Assembly (NCBI GenBank): GCA_025351425.1
Contig: JANXVY010000085.1
Location: forward strand, 1-51,527
Source: Hyphomicrobium sp.
Lineage (GTDB): Bacteria > Pseudomonadota > Alphaproteobacteria > Rhizobiales > Hyphomicrobiaceae
Length of the DNA: 51,527 bases
Reading direction: 5' to 3'
How positions within the stretch are numbered: the stretch's first letter is position 1; each line of letters opens with the position of its first letter. This document shows, piece after piece, positions 17,103 through 26,773 of this stretch. The translations under genes and the position numbers were made by a program. The notes under the pieces are model-generated. The model saw only the letters and a list, made by a program, of their open reading frames with translations. It had not been told where the DNA came from and searched no databases.

Positions 17103-18302
17103 TCAGCCGTGGGCCGCGAAGAAGCCCGCGATAAAGCGCTGGTAAATCTGCGTCAGCGTTTCCAGGTCGGCGACCGCCACGCGCTCGTCCACCTGATGGA
17201 TCGTCGCGTTGACGAGGCCGAATTCGACCACCGGGCAATAGGCCTGGATGAAGCGCGCATCCGAGGTGCCGCCGCCAGTCGTCAGCGCCGGTGTGCGTCC
17301 GGTGATCGCGTGCACCGCCTGGCTCAGCGTTGCGACCAGCGGGCCGGGCTTCGTGAGGAACACGTCGCCCGTTCCCGAAAATGTCAGGTCGTAGCGAGCG
17401 CCGGACGCACGCGCCGCTGCCGCGCACTGCAGCCGCACCCATTCTTCGATTCGCGCGCGCGTGTGCAGGTCGTTATAGCGAATGTTGAACTTCGCTCTCG
17501 CCAGCGCCGGGATGACGTTGGTCGCCGTATTGGGCACCTCGAGCACCGTCACCTGGAGGTTCGAGGGCTCGAAGTTCGCGGTGCCCGTATCCAGCACCAG
17601 CGACGACAGCCGGTCGAGCAGCCACACGAGCTTGGGCACGGGATTGTCGGCTTTGGCCGGATAGGCCGCATGGCCCTGCTTGCCGTGGACCACGATCTCG
17701 CCGTTGAGCGAGCCGCGCCGGCCGATCTTGATTTCATCGCCGAGCGCCTGTGGGTTCGACGGCTCGCCCACGAGGCAGGCGTCGAGCGTCTCGCCGCGCT
17801 CCTTTAGCCAGGCGAGCAGCTTCACTGTGCCGTTGATCGAGGGGCCTTCCTCATCGCCCGTAATCAGCAGCGAAATCGACCCAGGCGCTTCGGGGTGGGC
17901 TGCGAGGTAACGGTGGGTGGCGGCGATGAAGCAGGCGATTGCGCCCTTCATGTCGACAGCGCCGCGCCCGTACAGAACGCCGCTCTTGATCACCGCTTCA
18001 AATGGTGGGGATGTCCACCCTGAAGCATCGCCCACCGGCACAACATCGGTATGACCTGCAAAACAAAGGTTGGGACCGGTTTGGCCGCGGCGGGCATAGA
18101 GGTTGTCGATGTCGGGCGTGCCGGCCTCAACGAACACTTTGCGGTCGCAGCGGAATCCAGCCGGGCTTAGCGCTGCTTTCACGACGTCAAGAGCCCCCGC
18201 ATCGGCCGGCGTCACGCTCTCGCAGCGGATCAGCGCCTTCGTCAGCGCCACGGGATCGGTTGGATCAAGCTGCATCGGCTGCATGGGACGTTGTGGGGCC
18301 AT
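17103..18302 (-). CDS. dapE: Succinyl-diaminopimelate desuccinylase
   Basis: An M20-family zinc enzyme (399 residues) hydrolysing N-succinyl-L,L-diaminopimelate in lysine and peptidoglycan-precursor synthesis. Metal sites are in FAGHTDVVPVGD, GRGAVDMKGA and TGDEEGPSINGT; the TGGGTSDARF motif is the DapE hallmark. The start is ambiguous: ATGs at 18302, 18284 and 18275. The family begins near DPTDPVAL, favouring the later ones; the first overlaps the upstream gene by 38 bases. dapD lies about 2 kb away on the same strand. Confidence 0.93.
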   Translation of the reverse strand: MAPQRPMQPMQLDPTDPVALTKALIRCESVTPADAGALDVVKAALSPAGFRCDRKVFVEAGTPDIDNLYARRGQTGPNLCFAGHTDVVPVGDASGWTSPPFEAVIKSGVLYGRGAVDMKGAIACFIAATHRYLAAHPEAPGSISLLITGDEEGPSINGTVKLLAWLKERGETLDACLVGEPSNPQALGDEIKIGRRGSLNGEIVVHGKQGHAAYPAKADNPVPKLVWLLDRLSSLVLDTGTANFEPSNLQVTVLEVPNTATNVIPALARAKFNIRYNDLHTRARIEEWVRLQCAAAARASGARYDLTFSGTGDVFLTKPGPLVATLSQAVHAITGRTPALTTGGGTSDARFIQAYCPVVEFGLVNATIHQVDERVAVADLETLTQIYQRFIAGFFAAHG

Positions 18303-19035
18303 TTACGACCGGTTTGGCATCCTCGGTACCCGGCAAGGTTGGGCGGGCGGCCGTTGCGTGCACCAGCGCAATCTTCTGCCAGACGTTCGCCGACAGGTCG
18401 GTTGTCTGGGTCGTCAAATCGCTGACGGCCTCGATGACGATGCCGTCCGAACTCGACTGGGAATACATCGCAGCGATCTTGGCCGTTAGCGACAGCATTT
18501 CCGCGCAATAGTCGAGATAGCGCGTCAGCTCGAAGGGCGACATATGACGTTCGGGCGACGCCGCCGTGCGTGGCCCATCCATCATCATCGGGTCCTTTGT
18601 CAGCTGATGCATGTCGATCACGTGCACGATCGATCGCAGTTCGTTGAGCGCCTTGAGCGTGCGCCAGCGCTTCATGCGCTCTTCGAGCGAGGCCAGGAAG
18701 TAGATCGAGGCCCCGGTCAGAACGACGATGTTGAACGATGCGTCGACGGCCTGGATCGTGGAGAACAGATCGTTGCTGGCCTTCTGCATCATGAACAACA
18801 TATGCGCGACGTACGCCAGCAACGTGAGGCCCGCCGCGACGAACAGCGCGATCACCGTGCGCAGCACGTAGGCCGGGCGCTCGATCTTTTCGACGCGCCG
18901 GTGGGCGCGCCTGGAAATCTCGCATAATTCACCGCAGACCCTGCCCAGCCCTGCCTGGGGAAACCGCTCATGGATACGCGCCTGGAGCCGGTCCAGCGTG
19001 GCGACGATCATTTGCGGATTGAGCGTGCGATACAT
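18265..19035 (-). CDS. Two-helix membrane protein, unknown function
   Basis: A 256-residue protein. Residues 1-55 are helical and basic (LDRLQARIHERFPQAGL). Hydrophobic segments are at about 58-82 (VLRTVIALFVAAGLTLLAYV) and about 97-116 (FNIVVLTGASIYFLASLEE), and the rest is a long cytosolic region with ELTRYLDYCAEMLSLTAKIA. The tail is low-complexity. It overlaps the start of dapE, so the two are translated from one message. No family recognised. Confidence 0.75.
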   Translation of the reverse strand: MYRTLNPQMIVATLDRLQARIHERFPQAGLGRVCGELCEISRRAHRRVEKIERPAYVLRTVIALFVAAGLTLLAYVAHMLFMMQKASNDLFSTIQAVDASFNIVVLTGASIYFLASLEERMKRWRTLKALNELRSIVHVIDMHQLTKDPMMMDGPRTAASPERHMSPFELTRYLDYCAEMLSLTAKIAAMYSQSSSDGIVIEAVSDLTTQTTDLSANVWQKIALVHATAARPTLPGTEDAKPVVNGPTTSHAADAA

Positions 19036-19209
19036 ACCGCCGTTTGATCAAGCTCGAAGCTCACCGTCAAGGGCTAGTCGCTTGCCACCGGCAAAACGCG
19101 GGCAAACCCGACTTGCCAAAGCATTTCGTTGGCGGTTTAGTCAGGCGACGGAGAGACTGGGGCGGGAGGGTTGCCCCGGTTCGGGTCGGCAGAAAATATG
19201 GAGCCATTC

Positions 19210-20133
19210 ATGAAACGTTTTGTTTTTGCGCTGGCGATGCTCGCTAGCCTTCCAAACTCCGTGAGCGGGAGCGTCGAGGCGAAGGCGTTCAAGGAGCTGT
19301 TTCCGAACGCGACCTTTAACAACCCGGAGGCAACCAAACTCGCCGACGGGTTCGACTATCAGCAGGGGCCCATCACTTTGCCGGGGATCGGCGTCAAGAT
19401 GACGGTGCCGGCCGACTATTATTTTTTCGGTGAAATGGATTCGCGCCGCATGCTCACCGAGGTGTGGGGCAATCCGCCGTCGTCGGCAAGTGCCGTGCGC
19501 GGCATGCTCATGCCGGCCAACAAGACGCCGCTCGATGATACTTGGGCTGCCGTCATCACCTATGACGACGACGGTTTCGTCTCGGACGACGACGCCAAGA
19601 ACATGGACTACGGCGAACTGCTCAAGACCATGCAGGCCGGGACGGCGGAAGCCAGTGCGGAGCGGGATAAGGCCGGGTTCGGCACGATGAGGCTCGTTGG
19701 GTGGGCCTCGCCGCCGTACTATGATCCCCAGACGCACAAACTGCACTGGGCGAAAGAAATCGAATTCGACGGCAAGCCGAACCATACGCTCAATTATGAT
19801 GTGCGCGCGCTCGGGCGCAAAGGCGTGCTGAAGATGAACTTTGTCGGCGATATGAAGCAGCTCGAAGAAATTCAGAAGGTCATCCCCGGCGTGATGGCCA
19901 TGCCCGAATTCCAGCAGGGCTTCCGTTATGCCGACTATGTGCCGAGCACCGACAAGCTTGCCGCCTATGGTATCGGCGGGCTCATCGCTGGCAAGATTGC
20001 CGCTAAGCTCGGCCTGCTTGCGCTGGCGCTGGCGTTTTTGAAAAAAGGGTTCGTGATTGTGCTGATCGCTGGGGTTGCGATGTTGCGCGGGCTTAAGAGC
20101 TTGTTCTGGCGCGGGGGCTCGAAGCAGGAATAA
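19210..20133 (+). CDS. DUF2167 membrane protein
   Basis: A 307-residue exported membrane protein. It has a signal peptide (MKRFVFALAMLASLPNSVSG), a large extracytoplasmic domain with GDMKQLEEIQKVIPGVMAM and GFRYADYVPSTDKLAAYGIG, and C-terminal hydrophobic helices (LGLLALALAFLKKGFVIVL) ending in basic residues. These are the features of DUF2167, whose function is unknown. The ATG at 19210 has GGAG seven bases upstream; earlier in-frame starts give no clean signal peptide. Confidence 0.88.
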   Translation: MKRFVFALAMLASLPNSVSGSVEAKAFKELFPNATFNNPEATKLADGFDYQQGPITLPGIGVKMTVPADYYFFGEMDSRRMLTEVWGNPPSSASAVRGMLMPANKTPLDDTWAAVITYDDDGFVSDDDAKNMDYGELLKTMQAGTAEASAERDKAGFGTMRLVGWASPPYYDPQTHKLHWAKEIEFDGKPNHTLNYDVRALGRKGVLKMNFVGDMKQLEEIQKVIPGVMAMPEFQQGFRYADYVPSTDKLAAYGIGGLIAGKIAAKLGLLALALAFLKKGFVIVLIAGVAMLRGLKSLFWRGGSKQE

Positions 20134-20140
20134 GGGAAGG

Positions 20141-20158
20141 CGAGGGGCTCCCCCCTCG
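20141..20158. terminator. Terminator-like hairpin between DUF2167 gene and dapD
   Basis: CGAGGGGCTCCCCCCTCG folds as a 7-bp stem with a 4-base loop, 8 bases after the DUF2167 stop and 22 bases before the end of convergent dapD. It resembles the GC hairpin at 16696-16715 in sequence and placement. Confidence 0.6.
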
Positions 20159-20179
20159 ACCCAGGAGTTTGTGTGCAGG

Positions 20180-21022
20180 TCAGTCCCGCAGCAGTTCATT
20201 GATGCTGGTTTTGCTGCGGGTCTTGGCGTCGACACGCTTGACGATGACGGCGCAATAGAGGCCCGGTCCTGGCGAGCCGTCGGGTAACGCCTTGCCGGGC
20301 ATCGAGCCGGACACGACGACCGAGTAGGGCGGGACCTTGCCGAACATCTTCTCGCCGGTTGCGCGGTCGATGATGGTCGTGGACGCGCCGAGGTAGACGC
20401 CCATCGACAGCACGCTGCCTTCGCCCACGTGGACGCCTTCGGCCACTTCCGCACGCGCCCCGATGAAGCAATTGTCCTCGATGATCACGGGGTCGGCCTG
20501 CAATGGCTCCAGCACGCCGCCGATGCCGGCGCCGCCGGAAATATGGCAATTCTTGCCAATCTGGGCGCACGAGCCGATCGTCGCCCAGGTGTCGACCATC
20601 GTGCCGCTGTCGACGTAGGCGCCAACGTTCACGAACGATGGAAGCAGGATCACGCCGGGCGCGATGTAGGCCGAGCGGCGCACGACGGCGCCCGGTAGCG
20701 CGCGGAAGCCCGCTTGGCGGAATTCGGCTTCGCCCATACCGGCGAATTTTACGGGCACCTTGTCCCAGTAGGACGAGCCGCCCGGGCCGCCCGAAATCAT
20801 CGTGTTGTCGTTGAGCCGGAACGAGAGCAGCACGGCCTTTTTCAGCCATTGATTGACCGTCCAAGTTCCCGAGGATCTGTCCGCGACGCGCAGCCTGCCG
20901 TTATCGAGCGCTTCCAGGGCTGCTGCGACGGCTTCACGCACGGGTCCTTTGGTCGCGAAATTGAGCGTGTCGCGGGCTTCCCACGCGGCTTCGATGGTCT
21001 GTTGCAGGGCGGCGCTCGACAT
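20180..21022 (-). CDS. dapD: Tetrahydrodipicolinate N-succinyltransferase
   Basis: A 280-residue trimeric left-handed beta-helix acyltransferase that succinylates tetrahydrodipicolinate, the step feeding DapE. Hexapeptide repeats run through the middle (for example [20 protein letters not shown] and [20 protein letters not shown]). The N-terminal domain has [11 protein letters not shown]. The ATG at 21022 has GAGAGG upstream and gives the family's normal length; a longer frame to 21079 is not needed. Confidence 0.95.
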   Translation of the reverse strand: MSSAALQQTIEAAWEARDTLNFATKGPVREAVAAALEALDNGRLRVADRSSGTWTVNQWLKKAVLLSFRLNDNTMISGGPGGSSYWDKVPVKFAGMGEAEFRQAGFRALPGAVVRRSAYIAPGVILLPSFVNVGAYVDSGTMVDTWATIGSCAQIGKNCHISGGAGIGGVLEPLQADPVIIEDNCFIGARAEVAEGVHVGEGSVLSMGVYLGASTTIIDRATGEKMFGKVPPYSVVVSGSMPGKALPDGSPGPGLYCAVIVKRVDAKTRSKTSINELLRD

Positions 21023-21148
21023 TTGGCCTCTCGGGTTCAATTTTATTGGGGATCGACGCGGTTGTGGCTTGTGCGACACGGCTGTGTCAATTGCGAATCA
21101 GCTAGCTCTTTCCTCAGTGCACCGCGTTGGCACAGGGATTTGGAAACC

Positions 21149-21409
21149 ATGACAAAATCGGCATCGACCGGTAAAAAGACTGCGTCCGCAGCGTCCAAGG
21201 TTCTTCACAGCAAGACCGCGTCGAAGGACGAAAAGTCCGTTGCAGCATCTGCGATGGCGCAGACCAAGACCAAGGACGTGACCGGCAAGACCGTCGCATC
21301 AAAGGCCGGCAAGATCCTCCACGATCCCAAGGCCAGCAAAGAAGCCAAGTCGGCCGCGGCTTCCGCTCTCAGCCAGACGCCGGGGAAGAAAGCCGCCAAG
21401 AAGAAGTAA
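21149..21409 (+). CDS. Small basic Ala/Lys/Ser protein with two tandem repeats
   Basis: An 86-residue protein made of two similar units of about 33 residues: ASKVLHSKTASKDEKSVAAS followed by AMAQ, and AGKILHDPKASKEAKSAAAS followed by ALSQ, with a lysine-rich end (KKAAKKK). I recall similar uncharacterised repeat proteins in other bacteria. The composition is histone-like, so nucleic-acid binding is possible but unproven. A terminator-like hairpin follows. It has its own promoter region, divergent from dapD. Confidence 0.7.
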   Translation: MTKSASTGKKTASAASKVLHSKTASKDEKSVAASAMAQTKTKDVTGKTVASKAGKILHDPKASKEAKSAAASALSQTPGKKAAKKK

Positions 21410-21440
21410 CGCCGGCCGCGGGAGCGATTGGGTTTCCTCA

Positions 21441-21477
21441 AGCCGTGCGCTCGTTGAGAGTGTGCGGCTTTTGCTTT
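21441..21477 (+). terminator. Rho-independent-type terminator
   Basis: AGCCG (21441-21445) pairs with CGGCT (21465-21469), with a further CTC/GAG pair inside. TTTTGCTTT follows at once. It lies 31 bases after the stop of the 86-residue gene. Confidence 0.55.
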
Positions 21478-21583
21478 GGATAACAATGCGATATGAGGGG
21501 TGTGTCTTTGCACGCACAGGCAGAATCGCGGCAGGTTGCCTGAGAGATACGCGACTGCCGCCGAGGCGCTTGGGTTTCAAACC

Positions 21584-24500
21584 ATGCAGATCACGCGCCT
21601 GCGACTTGTGGGCTTCAAATCGTTCGTCGAACCCACTGAGCTTCTGATCGAGCGCGGATTGACGGGCGTTGTCGGGCCCAACGGGTGCGGGAAATCCAAC
21701 CTGCTGGAAGCGCTGCGCTGGGTGATGGGGGAATCCTCGCACAAGTCCATGCGGGCGGCCGCCATGGACGATGTGATCTTTGCCGGTACCAACAGCCGCC
21801 CCGCCCGCAATGCAGCGGAAGTCACCATCTTTCTCGATAACCGCGAGCGCAAGGCGCCCGTCGAGTTTAACGACCGCGACGTGATCGAAATCACGCGCCG
21901 TATCGAGCGCGAGGCGGGATCGGCGTATCGCATCAACGGGACCGACGCGCGGGCGCGCGACGTCAAGATCCTGTTCGAGGACGCGGCGACCGGCGCGCGC
22001 TCTCCGGCGCTCGTGCGTCAGGGCCAGATCGGCGAGATCGTCAACGCGAAGCCGGAAAACCGCCGCCGCATTCTCGAAGACGCCGCCGGCGTCGCGGGGC
22101 TGCATTCCCGCCGCCATGAGGCCGAGCTGCGCCTCAAGGCGGCCGACGCCAACCTCGCCCGGCTCGCCGACCTGATGGGCGCGCTCACCGGGCAACTCGA
22201 TGCGCTGAAGCGGCAGGCGCGCCAGGCCAAGCGCTTCAAGGAGCTGTCTGGCGAGATCCGGCGCTGCGAGGCGCTGTTTCATCATGTGTCGTGGTTGCAG
22301 TCCCATGCGCTGGTCGAGCAGGAGGAAGCCTCGTTGCGCGGCGCGCTGTCGGGGCTTGCTGCGGCGACTGAAGCGGAAGCGCGCGCGTTGCGGGACGAAG
22401 CCGATCTTGGCGCCAGCCTTCAGCCCTTGCGCGAAGAGGAAGCAGTGCGCGCCGCCGTGCTCGCACGCTTGAAGCATCAGGCCGACACGTTCGAACGCGA
22501 GGCGGAGCGGTCGGCGGAGCGCGAGCGGGAGCTCAAGGCGCGGCTCGCCCAGATCGAAACCGATGTGGCGCGCGAAGACGATCTGCTGGAGGAGTGCAAG
22601 ACGACGGTCGCACGGCTCACGACCGAGCGCGACATGCTTTCGCACAACGACGATGGCCATGACGATGCCGAGGAGGAGGCGCGGGCGCGGCTCGTGGCGA
22701 CCGAGGATGCCTTGCGCACGGCTGAAGTTGCGTTGACGGCGCAGACCAATCGGGCAGCCGAGGCGCGGGCGCAGAAGAAGAGCCTCGAGCAGGCGCGTAG
22801 CGAACGGGCCGAAGCCGTCACCCGGATCGAACGTCAAATCCAGGGGCTTGTCCGGCAGATCCGCGACGTCACCGCGCGCGCGCCCGACAGCCTGAAGCTC
22901 GCCGATCTAACGGGGGCGGGCCAGCAACTCGCGGCCACGCTCGAAGACCTGGAGCAGGAAGCGGGCGATGCGGAAGCCCACGTACGTGCGTGCGCGGCCA
23001 AGGCCAAGACAACGCGCGACGTCGCGGCGCAGGCCCGGCTCGATCTGAATGCAGTCCGCATCGAGCGCGAGACGCTCGCCAAGCTGCTGGTGCCGGCGCG
23101 GTCGAGCGGCGTGCCCGCCATCGTCGATCAGGTGACGGTTTCGCCGGGGTTCGAAACCGCGCTCGGCGCTTCGCTGGGCGATGATCTCGAAGCGTCGCTC
23201 GATCACAGCACGAGCGTGCATTGGCGGCATCTGGATAAGTCCACCGATCTCCAGCAGCTGCCGGCCGAGGTCGAACCCTTACTGCTGCATGTCAAAGGTC
23301 CGCCGGCGTTGACGCGCCGGTTGCGCCAGATCGGAATCGTCGGGACGGAGCAAGGGCATCGGTTACAGACGGCCTTGAAGCCGGGGCAGCGGCTCGTATC
23401 GCGGGCCGGCGATCTGTGGCGGTGGGATGGGTTTGTCGCCGCCTCCGATGGCGCGACGCCGGCCGCGCTGCGGCTCGCCGAACGCAACCGGCTCGCAAGC
23501 CTTGCCGAGCGCGAGCAGGCGTTGGCCAAGTCGGCGGCGCTCAGCGCGCAGTCCGAACTGGACACCGCGCAGGCGCTGACGGATGCCGAACAGGCCGACC
23601 GCACGCTCAGGGCGCAATGGCGCGATACCCAGGTGATGCTCGCCCAGACGCGCGAGAGCCTCACGCAGATCGAGCGCGCGGCGCGGGAAACCGACCAGCG
23701 GCTTGCCGCCCTTTCGGAAGCAAAAGAGCGCGCCGAGGAGGATCTCCTCGATGCGCACTGCAAACTCGACGAACTGACCGTCACGCTCGATCTGATCGAC
23801 GATGCCGAGACTGAGGCACCCGATGTCGGTGTTGCTCAAGTCGAGGCGACGCGGGCGCGTTCTGCCGTTGCCGAAGCGCGGGCGAGCGCCACCGGGCTGA
23901 TCCGCGAACGGCAGCTGCGGCGCGAGCGGCAAGCCCATCTGCGCGCGGAATTGGAGCGCTGGACGGCGCGGGAAACCGCGGCGCGCGCCCAGGCCGAACT
24001 GTTGCGGGCGCGGCTGCCGGAGTTGCGCGCCGAACGGGCGAGCCTTGCCGATCTTCCAGGGCAAATCGCCGAGCGGCGCCAACAACTCCTGTCGGAGCTT
24101 GCCGATGTGGAGCGCCGCCGCAGCGAGGCGGCCGATGCGTTCGCGTCGACGGAGACCGCGTTCAAGGGCGCCGTCGCCGCGCTCAAGGCCGCGCAGGCGG
24201 ACGCCGGCCAGCATCGCGAGGCGCGCGCGCGGTTCGAAGCCCGGCTCGAAGGCGCGCGAATGCGGCGTGCGGAAGATGTGCGGAAGGCGCGCATGACGCT
24301 CGATATGGACCCGGAAGCGTGCCTGGCGCTGGCCGAGGTTGCGCCCGGCGCGCCGTTGCCGGAAGCGAGTGATGCCGACCTTCAGCTGACGCGGCTCAAG
24401 GCCGATCGCGAACGGCTGGGCGGCGTCAATCTGCAGGCCGATGACGAGTTGGAAAAGATCATCGCGCAGGTCGCTGGCATGGCCGCTGAAGTCACCGACG

Positions 24501-25042
24501 TCGAACAGGGCATTGCCAAGCTGCGCGGGGCCATCAGCCAGATCAACCGCGAGGCCAAGAAGCGGCTGCACGACGCGTTCAACATCGTCAACGGGCACTT
24601 CCAGAGACTGTTCACGACGTTATTTGGCGGCGGGGAAGCCCGCCTCGAACTGATCGAAAGCGACGATCCGCTCGAAGGCGGGCTGGAGATCATTGCCAAG
24701 CCGCCCGGCAAGAAGCCGGCGACGCTCTCCCTGCTCTCGGGGGGCGAGCAGACGCTGACGGCGCTGTCGCTCATCTTCGCGGTGTTTCTCACCAACCCAT
24801 CGCCGATCTGCGTGCTGGACGAAGTGGACGCGCCGCTCGACGACAGTAACGTCGACCGCTTCTGCCTGCTTATGGAGAAGATGGCGTCTGAGACCGACAC
24901 CCGCTTCCTCGTCATCACGCACCACCCGATGACGATGGCGCGCACGAACCGGCTGTTCGGCGTCACCATGGCCGAGAAGGGCATCTCGCAGCTCGTTTCC
25001 GTCAATTTGGAGACCGCAGTGCGGTTCCAGGAGGCGAGCTAA
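21584..25042 (+). CDS. smc: Chromosome segregation ATPase SMC
   Basis: An 1152-residue SMC protein that compacts and segregates chromosomes with ScpA/ScpB. Walker A GPNGCGKSN is at 31-39; two very long Glu/Ala/Arg-rich coiled coils flank a hinge near residues 510-650. The C-terminal head carries the LSGGEQTLTAL signature and Walker B CVLDEVDAPLDD. Length is normal. The ATG at 21584 is right before the conserved MQITRLRLVGFKSF start; a longer frame is unsupported. scpA/scpB are not in the window. Confidence 0.97.
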   Translation: MQITRLRLVGFKSFVEPTELLIERGLTGVVGPNGCGKSNLLEALRWVMGESSHKSMRAAAMDDVIFAGTNSRPARNAAEVTIFLDNRERKAPVEFNDRDVIEITRRIEREAGSAYRINGTDARARDVKILFEDAATGARSPALVRQGQIGEIVNAKPENRRRILEDAAGVAGLHSRRHEAELRLKAADANLARLADLMGALTGQLDALKRQARQAKRFKELSGEIRRCEALFHHVSWLQSHALVEQEEASLRGALSGLAAATEAEARALRDEADLGASLQPLREEEAVRAAVLARLKHQADTFEREAERSAERERELKARLAQIETDVAREDDLLEECKTTVARLTTERDMLSHNDDGHDDAEEEARARLVATEDALRTAEVALTAQTNRAAEARAQKKSLEQARSERAEAVTRIERQIQGLVRQIRDVTARAPDSLKLADLTGAGQQLAATLEDLEQEAGDAEAHVRACAAKAKTTRDVAAQARLDLNAVRIERETLAKLLVPARSSGVPAIVDQVTVSPGFETALGASLGDDLEASLDHSTSVHWRHLDKSTDLQQLPAEVEPLLLHVKGPPALTRRLRQIGIVGTEQGHRLQTALKPGQRLVSRAGDLWRWDGFVAASDGATPAALRLAERNRLASLAEREQALAKSAALSAQSELDTAQALTDAEQADRTLRAQWRDTQVMLAQTRESLTQIERAARETDQRLAALSEAKERAEEDLLDAHCKLDELTVTLDLIDDAETEAPDVGVAQVEATRARSAVAEARASATGLIRERQLRRERQAHLRAELERWTARETAARAQAELLRARLPELRAERASLADLPGQIAERRQQLLSELADVERRRSEAADAFASTETAFKGAVAALKAAQADAGQHREARARFEARLEGARMRRAEDVRKARMTLDMDPEACLALAEVAPGAPLPEASDADLQLTRLKADRERLGGVNLQADDELEKIIAQVAGMAAEVTDVEQGIAKLRGAISQINREAKKRLHDAFNIVNGHFQRLFTTLFGGGEARLELIESDDPLEGGLEIIAKPPGKKPATLSLLSGGEQTLTALSLIFAVFLTNPSPICVLDEVDAPLDDSNVDRFCLLMEKMASETDTRFLVITHHPMTMARTNRLFGVTMAEKGISQLVSVNLETAVRFQEAS

Positions 25043-25168
25043 CGGTTGGCGTTTGGCATCGCCGGCGCCGCGTCGGCATTGTCCAACGCTCGAAGCCTGC
25101 CTATGTTTAGTAGGGTTCGATTTTTGCGCCCCCTGTTGTTCACAGCGTCGTTCGCGGAGTATCGGGTT

Positions 25169-25693
25169 ATGTTCAGGCTTGAGACGGCCGTAAACGGGGG
25201 GTGCCGGCTGGTCGCAGACGCGATGCTCACGGCGGATGATTTCCGCGCCATCGCCGATCAGCTCAAGATGCCGGCTGCAGTGGCGCGCAAGACAGGGCTG
25301 GTCGCGGCCCATCCGGCGCGGAACCGCGAAACGATCGAGACCCACTGGAACGGCAAGGAGACACAAGCCGTTGCAGAGCCGGGCGATCTCATCGCGACGA
25401 CGCTGGCTGACGATGGCCTTGCCATGCGCGACGCCGCGGGCGGCATCAATTCCTATGTCATCAAGCCCGCCAAGTTCGCCGAACTCTATGCGTCGACCGG
25501 ACGCCACAGCGCGTTCGGCGAAGTCTATGCGGCCACGGGCCAGGTCGAGACGCTGTTTCTGCCTGGCGGGTTCGAGATCGTCGCGCCGTGGGGGGAGTTG
25601 CAGCGGGGCGATGCCGGCTACCTGATCCTCAACGGTTCCGAGGTTTACGGCAACCACCGCGACGTTTTCGAAGCCGCGTACAAGTTGGGCTAG
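25169..25693 (+). CDS. PGDYG-domain-like protein
   Basis: A 174-residue protein of uncertain role. The segment ETHWNGKETQAVAEPGDLIA with a later YVIKPAKFAELYAS and GDAGYLILNGSEVYGNHRDVF looks like one or two PGDYG-type domains, small beta-rich modules of unknown function. The ATG at 25169 has GGAGT 8 bases upstream; an ATG at 25223 is an alternative. It lies just before repeat copy 3. Confidence 0.6.
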   Translation: MFRLETAVNGGCRLVADAMLTADDFRAIADQLKMPAAVARKTGLVAAHPARNRETIETHWNGKETQAVAEPGDLIATTLADDGLAMRDAAGGINSYVIKPAKFAELYASTGRHSAFGEVYAATGQVETLFLPGGFEIVAPWGELQRGDAGYLILNGSEVYGNHRDVFEAAYKLG

Positions 25694-25722
25694 TTCTTGT
25701 TCTCGCGTTCGTCCGTCCGTTG

Positions 25723-25855
25723 CTAGAGCAAATTCCGATCCTACGGAATCGGAATTTTGCTCTAGGTTTATGATTTTGTCGCATTTTCATCTTCATGGAG
25801 CGAGGCTTCGCCGTCGACGACGAACCGGTATCCACTTCGTCGGAAAATGCTCTAG
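25723..25855. repeat. Dispersed RIME-like palindromic repeat, copy 3 (best preserved, with insert)
   Basis: The left hairpin has long arms: CTAGAGCAAATTCCGAT (25723-25739) pairs with ATCGGAATTTTGCTCTAG, one extra T. The right module matches copies 1 and 2 but carries about 27 extra bases between GCATTTTC and GACGACGAACC, holding a GGCTTCGCC mini-hairpin. The terminal CTAGA supplies the gspK stop codon on the minus strand. Confidence 0.9.
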
Positions 25856-26769
25856 AAGCCGAGGGTGGCGCAGACGCTGGCTTGGGCGTTCGGCGGTTCT
25901 GGTTCCCAGGCAGCGCCCCAAGCGCTCCAGTCGCGGATCGCAAATCCCAGTGCTGCTCCGTTCGAAACTTCGATCACGGCATGCCGCCGGAAATGTCCGC
26001 CGGCCGGCGTCGCGACACTCACGGTCACGGCGTGCGTCCGGGAGAGGCCGCCGCCGGTTGCGCCGAATTGGGCCGCCAGCTGCGCGCGCGCATTTTCGGC
26101 GGTGGTGCCGATATCGGCTGGGTTACTTGCGGCGAGGGCTGCCACCAGCGCGGGCGGGGCGTGCTGGAGATCGAGAGACGGCGAGCGGCCGTGCACCGTC
26201 ACCAGTCCGCGCAGGCGGTTCAGGACCGCGGGCGTTATGGCGAGCACCTGATCGAGTTCCTCCACGGTCTCGAATGGCGCGTTCTTAGGGCCAAACGGCA
26301 TTCCGGCGGCGCGATAGTCTTTCGCCTCTGCGCCACCGGGGAGCGGTTCGTCGTCGATATCGCGGAAGTCGGCGATGGCGGCGGCAAGGCTGGCAGCGCG
26401 AGCGGCGGGAACGCCAATACCGGCGATTACGCGCGCCAGCAGATCGACGGGTGCAGCGTTGAGATCAATGAGGCCCGCTACGTCGGTCACCACGACGTCA
26501 AACGTGGCGCCATCAAGATTGCATCGGATTACGGTGCCGTTGTTTGCGAGCGCGGGCTGCCCCGCCAACTGCTCGACGATGCGTGCGGCGATGCTCAGCG
26601 TAACGCCGTCGGCCAGGGCCTCCGCCTGCGCCTGGCGGGTAAGGTTCGCCTTGGCCTGCACGTCGAGGCGGACCGTGTTCGAAAGGGCGAGCACCAGGAC
26701 GGCCAGCAGCGCCAGCATCCACAGCACGGCGATCAGCACGAAGCCGTTTTCGGGGGCCGCTGGGCTCAT
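25852..26769 (-). CDS. gspK: Type II secretion minor pseudopilin GspK
   Basis: A 305-residue minor pseudopilin that caps the pseudopilus tip with GspI/J. The prepilin-type leader is short (MSPAAPENG, cleaved before FVLIAVLWMLALLAVLVLAL). As usual for GspK, mature position 5 is not Glu. LIDLNAAPVDLL and the DFRDIDDE region are typical. The ATG at 26769, four bases after the gspD stop, is preferred over a GTG at 26820. The TAG stop lies in the repeat at 25723-25855, so the original C-terminus may have been altered. Confidence 0.88.
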   Translation of the reverse strand: MSPAAPENGFVLIAVLWMLALLAVLVLALSNTVRLDVQAKANLTRQAQAEALADGVTLSIAARIVEQLAGQPALANNGTVIRCNLDGATFDVVVTDVAGLIDLNAAPVDLLARVIAGIGVPAARAASLAAAIADFRDIDDEPLPGGAEAKDYRAAGMPFGPKNAPFETVEELDQVLAITPAVLNRLRGLVTVHGRSPSLDLQHAPPALVAALAASNPADIGTTAENARAQLAAQFGATGGGLSRTHAVTVSVATPAGGHFRRHAVIEVSNGAALGFAIRDWSAWGAAWEPEPPNAQASVCATLGF

Positions 26770-26773
26770 GGGG

